Source: Chenopodium formosanum
Taxonomy: Eukaryota; Streptophyta; Magnoliopsida; Caryophyllales; Amaranthaceae
DNA length: 64,000 nt
Assembly (NCBI GenBank): GCA_024500155.1
Contig: CM044857.1
Span: 44,466,001-44,530,000, forward strand
Direction of reading: 5' to 3'
This document shows, piece after piece, positions 54,110 through 64,000 of this stretch. The translations under genes and the position numbers were made by a program. The notes below the pieces were generated by a model that saw nothing but the letters and a program-made list of their open reading frames with translations, did not search any database and was not told the DNA's origin. Every line of letters starts with the position of its first letter. Positions within the stretch are counted from its first letter, which is position 1.

Positions 54110-57100
54110 TTAATCTTCAAGACAATTTCAAGGGGAAACTGTTCAGCTTCAGATCCGACAACCTGTATCCGAGATCCGTAAAGACCCTATCAACCGTAAG
54201 CACCTACACAGGAAATAAGGATCAGCTAACCCCGGGTTGAATCCGGGGATAACCACTCCGATGATAAAGTTAAAAAGTGTTTGAGAGAAAGAAGAGATGA
54301 TATGATGAGAGAGAGAGAGAGAGAGTGTGTAATAAATGCTACCTTTTAATTTGGATAATCCTACCTATTTATAATGACTTCAACTGCGAGGTGGTTGCAT
54401 GCCATGCAAACCACTTTATGCCAAGTGTCGATTAACCAACGCGACGTGCTGATTTTTAAGAAGTGCCGATATCAATGCCATTATGTGACGTTACCGATAT
54501 GGGTTTTATCATTATAAATCCGAACCCGTTTAGACTGTAAATGAATAGATATCGGCAATGTACCAGATATCGATATCTCCCCATACAACTAGCCCCCCAA
54601 GTGAGGACATTAGAATAGCTAATGTTCTCACTTATTTGGATTGTCTATGAATGTTTATGAATTGGATAAGGAAGTCTGGGTTATACGTTTCTTGCACTCT
54701 ATCCGGCACTTTTCACTTTGATTTAGGATGTGCACACTTGGTTTTGTTGAAGTGCGATCAAGAGAATTTAGAATTGTTGTTCTGGGGTATAGTATAACGA
54801 AAAAACTCCGTTTTCCCCCAAAGTGACCGTAATACCCCCAAATCTCCCTCTACGGAAATACCAGTATAATACGTATAATTATACCGTAGAGATAGACTTG
54901 GGCGTATTACTGCCGCGTGATTACGCAAGGCTACTCAAAATACTTAACTCAATAACAAAACTTGCAGCGGAAACTCAACTTTCTTTTATTAATACTTATA
55001 AAAATAGTAACATTGTTATGAGTACTCAAAATAAAAACAAGACCAACATTCCTAAACTAGGTGAAGCAAATCTCGGGACTCCCATATGCTCATTCATGAC
55101 TCCACCTGAAAATAGTCAACACTGCTTACCATTACGGTAAAAGGGCGAACCAAAACAAATAAGAAATACGGATTAGCAAATTATGCTAAGCACGATAAGT
55201 GCAAGATAATGTAAACTCAATTTATTTGCAAACATGCTTTTAAAATCAATTCCAATAATTAATCCAATAAATTCCAAACTCATTATTCCAAAACCGATTC
55301 CAATGATTCAATATTCAAAATAATAGTTAATAAAACCAATTCCTTTATTAAGAACCAATTTCTTTTAATCCAATTCCTCACCAAGTGTGCACACCCCCCA
55401 ATCTAGTCTCCTTATATTACAAGGTTATTCTTGAGGAAAGACCTGATCGTACAAATTCCAAGGCCTTATCAATAAACCAAATCCACATAGTGGGATTACC
55501 AACATGCTTATAAATTAGCATTAATAATAATAATTCAATGGTTCAATAAATCCTTTTAATATCCAATAATTCCAATATAATTTAAACTCCTTTTTAATAA
55601 TTCTACATACTTTCAAAATCAAAACCTTTTAAATAAATACTTGAGGATAAAATCTCATATTAATAACTTTTCAAAATCAATAACTCTTCCTTGAAAAACC
55701 TTTTATTTATTTCAACAAACCTTTTAAAATCAAATCCTTTATTTAAACATGATAAGTAATTCAAACCATTCAAAACATGATTTAAAAATCAATCATTCAA
55801 AATAATTTTATTAAAATCAATACCTTCAAACATAATTTATTTCAAAATCATAATTCAAATCAATTTAATTCAATCACCAATCAAATCATGTAAAACATGT
55901 TAGTCAAACCAATCACTTTCAAAGGTATCTAGCCACCTAAACGTACCTTGATTCCGAATATCAATCAACACTTCGCACTTTCAAAGATCAATCACGAATA
56001 CACCTTGCAAATAACATAACCATAAGGTTATCACAACATAAACTTAAATCTAATGTGCATGGACTATAAAACTCTTTTAAAATAATACTGTTATATAAAA
56101 TTATAGCTTTGAAATAGGTATTTGTATTTTAGAAAAACTAACTATGAAGAAGATAAAGGAATATGATTAAAGAGAATTAAATTTTCGTTGGAAAGAATAG
56201 GCGGAACTTGCAGAGGCTATAACTCCTTCAATATAACTTCGAATTGGGGGATTCTTGAGCCTAAACTCAAGGATTTTTCAAGAGGAACAATCTTTTGTGA
56301 AACATCAATACCCCAAAAACTGACCAAAAGTGCCCGAAAACTGGATTCAAAGATAAATGGGATGATTTGTGTAAGAAAAAAAAAAGGAGAAGAAAAATAT
56401 GAAAATGTTTAGGGAAAAGAAGAAGAAGAGAATTGGGTTTTTGGTGTGAAGAATATGAGAGGTATGAAGGGGTATTTATAGGCTCATGAATGAGAGAATT
56501 ATGGTAGGAGAATGTAGGAAGAATTATGGTAAAAAGAATTAAGGAATTACTTGGAGAAGTGAATAAAGAAATATAAAAACTTTTGATATTAAGGTGATTA
56601 AGAATAATAGAATTTAGGAAAGTGTGTTTGTCATGAAAATAATATGACAAAAGATAATACTTGGGGAATAATCAAAGATGAAATAAGGTAGGAAAATAAG
56701 ATGATCAAATATTTAGTAAACGGGAAATAAAAATTAAGGAAAATTATAGATTTAAGGGAAATAATTAAAAGTACAAATTACCAAAATAAATCACCCATAA
56801 ATCAACCAAGGTGGCCGAATATTTTGAGCTTCCATAGCTCAAAATTTCGGACCCCTTATGTAGAATTTAGGAAATTATTTTTCTAGATTTAAGGATTAAA
56901 ATTAATTGTGTAAATAATATCTATTGTATAAAATAATTAATTAAAAAGATACCAATTATTCACTAAATAAATTAACCTAGAAAATCAGATTTTCCACACT
57001 AGGAAAATCCAAAATTCTTAGTCAATCATTAGGAATTTTCGGACCTATTAATTAAATAATAAAATATAGTTTTTGCTTTAATTAAAATATCTGATATATA

Positions 57101-57470
57101 TATATAATCCGATTTTTAAAATAAAAATAAATGGATATTAAATCTTATCCAAAGTCCAAAAATAATAATTGAGTTTTTAAAATACTTTTGGCGCCAAAAT
57201 TCAAATATCATTTTGGCTCCAAAATTCAAATAGTAAAATAAATTACTAAAATACCCTTTTTAAGAGAATACTAATTAATGAATTAATTATAAATACGTTT
57301 CAAAAATACGGCGTATTACAGTGACCTTGTTTGCCGACTACAGACAAGGTCTACTTAACACAATAAAGGAGCGAAAAAACTCCGTTTTCCCCCCCAAGTG
57401 ACCTTGCTTGCCGACTGCAAACAAGGTCTACTTAACAATAATAAAATATTCATATACATTTTTTTTTCTG
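54110..57470 (-). mobile_element. 3' LTR of a Tat/Retand-like element, split by another LTR
   Basis: On the minus strand a TATA-like ATTATAAATAGG near 54370 is followed by a downstream part with CATCGGAGTGGTTATCCCCG (54240-54260), the R/U5-type sequence of Tat/Retand LTRs. A tandem repeat of about 70 bp (CGAAAAAACTCCGTTTTCCC ... CAAGGTCTACTTAACA) occurs at 54798/57321 and at 57370-57438, the first copy split by the insertion 54828-57320. The borders are estimates. Confidence 0.5.
54828..57320 (-). mobile_element. 2.5-kb solo LTR nested in the Tat-like LTR
   Basis: On the minus strand it begins TGTAATACGCCGTAT and ends GGTATTACG (an expected final CA has become CG). GTGAC flanks both sides (54823-54827 and 57321-57325). 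A TATA box, CTATAAATACC, lies on the minus strand near 56470-56480. The TGTAATAC start resembles Tekay/Del chromovirus LTRs (TGTAACACC). No pol sequence; frames at 54823-55140 and 56188-56650 are incidental. Confidence 0.78.
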
Positions 57471-57885
57471 TTGTGTGCCGGTTGCAAACCAGAATACCAA
57501 TCTTGTAACTAGGTAGGCGGGAAATCTAAAAAGTACCATGATACATCTCAAAAATCTGATACTTAAATTTTAAAATCGCAAAATTACCCCTGCCGTTAAA
57601 TTCTAGTTAATTTCAATCGTCACTTTTTAACCCCTTAAATTCTAGTTAATTTCTTACCTGGTTCTCATTCTTACCCTTTCTGCAAGCAAAATTTAAGCGA
57701 ATTTGGGAGTGGTTCTTATCATTCCCTCAACAGGCTCTGTTCTTACGAAGCGGAATCGGATTTCATTTAGGGAATAATTGCATATCTCTGCTCAGAACAA
57801 ATCGTCTAAGGTATTTACAAATCCTAAGTTTTTATTTTGCATGCTTTCGATTTATTTTTGATTTTAGCTTAGGCTAATGCATTAG

Positions 57886-60330
57886 ATGTCTGATAGTAGT
57901 ATTGAAGAGGAACAACCTACCCTTAGCACTGTTAAGCGTCGTCTTATCAGGCAATCGCTGGGAAAAGATATCAGCAAACCTAAAGGGACTGCTTCCTCTC
58001 TATCTGACAATATTGACGCTCCCTTTCAGCCGCTATCTGCGGGAGAGCAAAAAGAAGCCTTTTTCCGCCATAAAATATTAGTCGACTGCGAGAAAACAGC
58101 CCGCCCCACTAATCCCGACCTTCCAGACGATATTGAAGTTCTCGATATTGAGCCAGTTAACGTTCTATATCATCTGCGCAATTTTGAGGATAAGCCTGTC
58201 ATTGACCAGTACGGTTACAAACTAGTTATCAGCCTCAGGCTGTTGCCGACAAAGCCGAGCCTGGTAAGAGACTTGGGCAGGCGCAAGTAGTAAGTTCTGA
58301 CAGCTCTGAGTCTGAGAGTGGCTCAAAATCTCCTGTGCATGACTCTGCTGTTAGGTCTGTGTTAAACGACGAGGACATAGGGGGGGAAGAGGTTAACTAG
58401 GAGGAGAACGCTAGTCTTAAAGAGAAAGCTGAAATTATTGATATTATGGCTCAAGTTACTCACCAGGAAAGCCTTGACGAGTATAACTCTGAGACTGATG
58501 ATGCCGATCGTCGCCATCCTCTCAACATTCCGGCCAACAACAAAGTTGCGGAAGACAAAGTTAGTGAAAGTTGGCTGACACTGGCAGAGGAAAAAGATTA
58601 TTGTCGGCATGCAAAAAGGTTTTACAGATTGTCGGAAGGTTATGAACTCACTCTTCCTTCTTTGTCTTCGACCGTCCTTAATTGTCCGGCCGGACATATC
58701 GCCATCTATGCCAAGCATTTTGATTTCGGCATCCGCTTCCCTCTTCACCCCTTCATCGTTAAAATTCTAAGGGGCCGGAATGTCTGCCTTGCCCAACTTA
58801 CACCCCCTACAATTCGGGCCGTTGTTGCTTTGGTATGGTTATGCTATATAAGAATTTTCCGCTAACCGTGAACTTATTTAGAAAACTGCTATCCTTAAAG
58901 CTTAATGGGCAATCTGAGGGATGGTGGTCATTGTATACGGCATCCCATAAATATACCGTCCACCCAAAGCTCTCGAGTTGTAAGGGTTGGTAGGACAAGT
59001 TCTTTTTCATGTGCGTTCCTGATGATTTCCCTATCAGGAGAACATTCTTTCGCCTCTACCTCGTTTTGGACACATTGCCGATAGGGAGCTTGGTGAGCAA
59101 GAGCATAAAGATTTTGATTATCTTGACATTGAGAAAATTGATGTTGGGGGTGGTAAAACTCAAATTGTTCCTAAAGTTTGGCTGCCGAATGTGAAGTATA
59201 TTCTCGGCAATGCTCCATTATCATATGTCGGTCTATGCTGGACCGACCACTATGGTACTTGCCTTCGTATTTTATGACTTTAAACGTGCATACGTACATA
59301 TTTTATTTACTTGTCTTTATTTTGCTGTTATCTTTATTATATATATTTTTTTATTCATGGATATGTTACCACTGGATACAGGCGTCGATAAGCTAGATAA
59401 CAGGGCTTTGGGACTTTCTTCAGACGGCAAGAGAGTTATCAGACGCTGTCCCCAATCACCCACCCAACTACGACACTTTGTTGACCTTTTGCAGCCGTGC
59501 TCCTACTCGCAATACGAAAAGAAGAGCTGAGGAAATGGCGGAAGAGAATGTTAGAAGAAACAGACGGCCACGACTTGACGAAGGTGCCGATTTAACTTCT
59601 TTATTACTTCTTTGAGTATGGTTTTTATGTTTATACTAACTTGTTTACTTATATTTGGTATGCAGACCGTTGCTTCTAGGATCGAACTTGTTGAGATGTA
59701 CCGGTACTATCAAAAGCAGCATCATTTGGGCTCAGCAAGTCGGGAGTCCATGCAATCAGCTCTAAAGAATGCCGAGTTGGCTCTTACCGGTATTAGAGTG
59801 GCGAAAGGAAAAGATGATGAGGAGTTGAAAATTTAAGAGAAAGAGCTAAAAAGCTTAAAGGCCTTGAGAAAGAGGTTAATCTTCTTCGCACTTAGTTAGC
59901 TGAAAAATGTATGGCTGTTGATTAACTCCCTTCACTGCAGAAAGAGCTTGCTGATGCCAAAGGTACTATTGGCGCACTGGAGGCTAAAGTTCAGAGAATA
60001 GAGGCCGAGAAACCTGGCATTCGGATAAGAGCTGTTAATCGGTACCTGAATTCTTCTGAGTTCATAGAGAAACTGCAGGACCGATTTGATGGTGGCTAGA
60101 CTGCCGATCAAAGATGTGTTGCTGATGTTGCCGGCTGGACCCTAAGGTCGAAGCGGCCTTTATAAACAAAGCCCATGAAAAACCTTCTGGCTCTGAGTAA
60201 CAACAATTTTCAAACGAGGACATCCTTAACACTGTACCGGCTGAGAATGACATTGTTGCGGATCTCAACATTCTGAACTCTCCCTCGTCGGAACAGAAGG
60301 AAGCTCCAGTAGCTTGAAGAGGCGGGCAGT
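57886..60330 (+). pseudogene. extra ORF with 'putative gypsy type transposon' (Transposase_28-like) domain
   Basis: The first frame starts at 57886 (MSDSSIEEEQPTLSTVKRRL) and is acidic and Ser-rich. After a frameshift near 58230 and a TAG near 58410, the frame at 58446-58865 has GHIAIYAKHFDFGIRFPLHP and AQLTPPTIRAVVALVWLC, the hallmark of the PF04195-type domain (name from memory). Downstream, in shifting frames, come WWSLYTASHKY and DKFFFMCVPDDFPI. A coiled-coil-like part with Ala/Glu/Lys heptads follows (59690-60060). In Retand/RIRE2-type Tat elements such an extra ORF lies between integrase and the 3' LTR and may be antisense; here it is antisense to the integrase at 62.6-64 kb, which fits. 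Multiple stops and shifts make it non-functional. Confidence 0.72.
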
Positions 60331-60673
60331 CATCACCGACATCCTCATGTAGCTCTTGTGTGATAGGGCTTTATCTGCTTTGATTTGTAACTTAGAATTT
60401 CTGTTTTTTGCAAAACTTGTAATTTTTTTGACAATGTTGTTTTATTGGTGGTGATTCCTGTCGATTGTCACATCAAATTTAGAAGTTTGTCTAATATTTT
60501 CCGTCAACTTATTTGCATGCCACTCATTTAAATTGCCAACTGTTGATTGTTTTTTTCGAGATTTTCTTTTCGTCCTTTGATGCTGTTTTACTTAAGTAAT
60601 TGCAAAGACACTTTATTATCGGAGTATTGTTATTTTCAATGGTAACATACTAATATGTCTATTTTATATAGTG

Positions 60674-62034
60674 GTTTACCCCCGACCCTTGGTCATAATT
60701 AGGAGTATTTTTGGCTCTTTAGAGCCACTTTTATTACTAATTTGTGCTTTCTAGTGTTTTCGTAGTCTTAGTTATGTTTATAGGAAATTGCACCTTTGGA
60801 GCATTTTTCCGGGATTATTTGGAGCAACTACGAGCATTGGAGGAGTACGACCACCTCTCGTAGCCCAAGGCCGGTTGGAGTCATCAAACTGGTGATTGAG
60901 GGCTCAACTTTGAAGAAACCGAGGCATTTGGTCCGAGTATTCAAGTCCCGAAAAGGAAATCCGGATTGGGCTTAGGATCAAAGCCCAATCGAAGTGCCAA
61001 AGCTTACCCAAGTGGCCTTGCCCAGTCAGGCGCCTCGCCCTGAGGCGCGCCCTACCGGGCAAGGCGGAAGAGTTAAAGCAGCAGCCCCTGCACACTTTAT
61101 GAAAAAGGCGAGCCCGGCCGGGCGAGCGCCCGACCGGGCGCGTGTCTTGGAGCGTATTTCCGGCGAATTTTTACTTATAATTTAATTAGGATCTTTTATG
61201 TTTGTATAAATACGTTTTAGTGGCTTTGATACATTTATCTCTCTTTCATTAGTTTAATCTTCTCTTAAGCTTAAACTTCTCTCTTGTTTTCTCTCTCTAC
61301 AACTCTTGATTTAATTTGATTCATTATTTCCGTTAAATTTGGTAATAATTTCTTCCCTTTTTATTTTAGTAATTTATTTGCTTTTGTTCATCATGTTTTG
61401 CTTAATTGCTTTGATTAGTTTAGATTTAATTATGTGTGAGTAGATTATTTTCTAGGGTTGTGGGGATCCATAAATAATATGAAGGGGTAATTTATTATTG
61501 TTGACTGTCAATATTTGATTAATTTCCTATTGATTGATTTAATGCTATGCAATTAGATTAGGTCTGGTTTAATTGTATGAGTTTTGCAATATTGATTCGA
61601 TATTCAAATAGATGAGAATTGATGTTTAGGCTTAGTTTCAATAGGCAGGTTAATTTATAAATGGTTAAGTCAAGATTCGAAAGATGCGATTTAATACCGG
61701 TAGATTAATTATGTGATTGTAATACGTAACGAAAGCCCGTTATGATCTAATTAATTAATGCATTGATGATTGATTATTGTGTTTTACCATGGAATATTAT
61801 CTCTTGGTGAAGCAATACCCTACGCTTTTATTATTTGATTTTCTCCTAAAACTTTAACCATCATAGTTTAGTTCTTTACATACCAATAAATTAGTTACTT
61901 AATAATTTAGATTATTTAATTTAATTAGGAATAAATTGATTCGTTTCCCTGTGGTTTGACCCTTCTTCCATATCTGCATATTTAGAGGACTTAGGAATTA
62001 TTTTTAACTAGGTGATACGACTTTATCCTGTCAC
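60674..62034 (+). mobile_element. LTR nested between the extra ORF and integrase
   Basis: It aligns with the LTR at 26966-28520 over its last 650 bp and ends TATCCTGTCA. A TATA box (GTATAAATACG) lies near 61204-61214. A GC-rich block (CCGGGCGAGCGCCCGACCGG-like) lies at 61015-61145. A possible start is TGGTTTACCCCC (60674) with flanks TATAG/TATCG; this is not certain. It has no internal coding. Confidence 0.6.
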
Positions 62035-62610
62035 ATATCGGTCTTTTTGTCTATGCAATTTTACTAATTGTATAACATATCAATGTATGACTATGCGACT
62101 GCACCAATTGCTCTCTTGGTACTTTTCATGAGGACCGTTACTTGCGCTTAACTGATTATACTTATATTCCCTTCCCCCTTAGTGTATGCGTCTGGGATAC
62201 TAGCGCATGCACTAATAGGTCCGTTTACTTGTGGTGGCGTTAAAAAAAAATTAAAAATAAGTATATGTCTTACTGTTGATTCAGAGTATAGCTTTAGTCA
62301 CTCAACATTCTACAGTTGAGTACCCCCGTCGGCAATCTTAGTCATGGTTATGCCTTAAGTCGGCATATACCATGACTTGATTTGGCCAGTATTTTACTTT
62401 GAACCAACAACCTCACGAGTTAATGATTACAACTGATCAGGCTGTAAGCGCATTAACTTCGTGGAAGTGGTTTTGAGCTGTCCATCCTATTTGGCGATGG
62501 TATGCCAAATGGAGGATGCCTAGTCAACACGCATATCAAAAGCTGCATCCATTATTATTATCAGCATCATCTGATAATGATAGGTCAAAAGATTTACATA
62601 CTACATTAGC
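62035..62610. other. non-coding 3' region of the Tat-like element
   Basis: No reading frame. Short repeats of GTCGGCA and CATGACT occur. It lies between the end of the integrase frame and the nested LTR. Confidence 0.5.
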
Positions 62611-64000
62611 TTAATCATAGAATTTTTTTAACACCACTGCATTCCATACATTTTTCAATGGTTTTCCATCCATCGTTTCCAGGTAATACGATCCTTGCAT
62701 CATCGTTTTCTTGATCCGATATAGGCCTTCCCAGTTTGCCGTTAACTTTCCATCAATGTTTCCCTTCCCTGTGGCATCCGATCTCCTCAATACTGGATCT
62801 CCATTGCTCAACGGTCGATGTTTAACCCTTCTGTTATAAGCCCTTGACATTCTGTCTTTGTATGCCGCCGATTTGACTGCTGCTTTTTCACGTAATTCTG
62901 GTAGGAAAGCTAGCTGTTGCTGCAATAACATGTCATTTTGTTCTTCATAGTGATGCTGGATTCTGAATGTCGGCAATCCAACTTCTACAGGGACAACTAC
63001 CTCCATGCCAAATACGAGGTTGAACGGTGATTCTCTAGTTGCTTCTCTAGTTGTCGTCCGGTTTGCCCATAGTATTTCCGGGATGGGATCTGCCCATAAC
63101 CCTTAGGCTTCCTCTATCTTTTTCTTGAGTGCTGTTAAAATTTGTTTGTTGGCCGCTTGTGCCTGGCCGTTTGATTGAGGATGGCACACTGCAACATAGG
63201 CAAACTTCACTTTGTACATAGTTAAAAGGTCTTTTACCGGCTTGCAGTCGAATTGCGATCCATGGTCAAATACCATTGCCATTGGAAATCCGAACCTAGT
63301 GAAGATATTCTTCTAAACAAACTTTTTTACCTAGGTCACCGATATCTTTGTTACCAGTTCCGCTTCTATCCATTTGGTGAAGTAATCTATTCCAACAATC
63401 AGGAACTTCCTTCCACCTGTTGCTGACGGAAAAGGCCCCACTATATCCATTCCCCATTGCGCGAACGGAAGTGGATTGAGTATCGGCATTAGATCATTTG
63501 GCAGTATGTTGATTATTAGTGCATATTTCTGACATTTCTCACACCTTTGTACATAACGCGATGCATCTTCGTTCATTGTTGGCCAATAATAACCGCGTTT
63601 CATGGCTTCTAACGATAAAGCACGGTTTCCTAGATGATTTCTGCAAGTTCCTTCGTGAAATTTCTTCAATGAGCCTTGCCGATTCAAAGTCCGTGATACA
63701 CCTATATAGAGGCAGTAAGAAGCCTCTTTTGTAAAATTAGCCGTTATGCATGATGAACCAAACACTATCTTTCTTCAATTTTTGTGACTCCACTTTATCA
63801 ACTGGCAATGTCCCATACAGAATGTACCCCAAAATGTTGTCATACCATTGACTTCCGATATCCACATACAAAGTTTGCTCCGAAGTATCATCTATATTTT
63901 TTTGCTTCAAGATCTCCACCATGACTGTTCTCTCCAGGTCATTGAAACTTGAGCTTGCTAGCCTTGCCAAGGCATCTGCTTGTGTGTTTTGTGCTCTCGG
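62611..64000 (-). pseudogene. Ty3-gypsy (Tat-like) RNase H end and integrase, broken and cut by window edge
   Basis: Minus strand, reading from 64000. The first piece (63970-63737) covers the RNase H-integrase linker. Then come the zinc-binding HHCC region (GTCRNHLGNRA ... CEKCQKY), the integrase core WGMDIVGPFPSATGGRKFLI with the first Asp, and FDHGSQFDCKPV with the second Asp (about 63255). The position of the third acidic residue reads NGQAQAANK where relatives have NGQAEAANK, so the DDE Glu is Gln. The C-terminal domain (63006-62611) reads ALSNGD-like and GNIDGKLTANWEGLYRI and ends normally at 62611. There are stops and frameshifts between these pieces. The N-terminal pol lies beyond the window. 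Confidence 0.85.

Noticed and set aside
56188..56650. Open frames of 74 and 127 codons on opposite strands
   Set aside because: They overlap each other inside the 2.5-kb solo LTR, next to its TATA box; no domain is seen.

Overview
This is nuclear DNA from a flowering plant, almost certainly a eudicot. It is AT-rich, its genes are split by GT-AG introns, and most of the sequence is transposable element (TE) debris of typical plant kinds: Helitrons, Tat- and chromovirus-type LTR elements, Stowaway and Tourist MITEs, hAT and Mutator elements, and tRNA-derived SINEs. The GDSL, F-box and Helitron repertoire would fit Caryophyllales, but that is a weak impression and not a result. All gene models were spliced by eye, so exon edges rest on reading frame plus GT/AG signals.

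Layout. 0.6-4.0 kb: a minus-strand F-box/LRR gene with one frameshift and a SINE inserted in frame at the edge of its second exon. 4.1-15.8 kb: an 11.7-kb block bounded by matching Stowaway-like terminal repeats. It holds a decayed autonomous-type Helitron on the minus strand: an RPA-like gene (12.4-15.0 kb) and a Rep (HUH endonuclease) gene split by a 1.74-kb solo LTR. 15.9-30.1 kb: no host gene seen; two solo or near-solo LTRs, Stowaway and Helitron elements, a 2.7-kb element full of TGAACAT motifs, and a three-level nest (Mutator element inside an LTR element inside an RNase H/zf-RVT gene remnant).

31.9-52.8 kb: the main host locus, a tandem array of four minus-strand GDSL esterase/lipase genes. 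All four have five exons with the same intron phases (1-0-0-1) and encode predicted secreted proteins of 358-364 residues with a complete Ser-Asp-His set. Introns 2 of genes 2-4 have collected MITEs, hAT and Mutator elements and a SINE; gene 1 has a short, clean intron 2. Genes 3 and 4 also share a conserved upstream block.

54-64 kb: a large Tat/Retand-type Ty3-gypsy element on the minus strand, cut by the right edge. It has integrase, an extra ORF in antisense orientation with a 'putative gypsy type transposon' domain, and a 3' LTR, and is itself interrupted by two further LTR insertions. Its coding regions are broken.

I found no previously undescribed biological system I could defend. The most interesting items are the in-frame SINE at an exon boundary, the possible giant Stowaway/mariner-bounded segment, the nested insertions whose target duplications allow exact dating order, and the shared GDSL promoter block.
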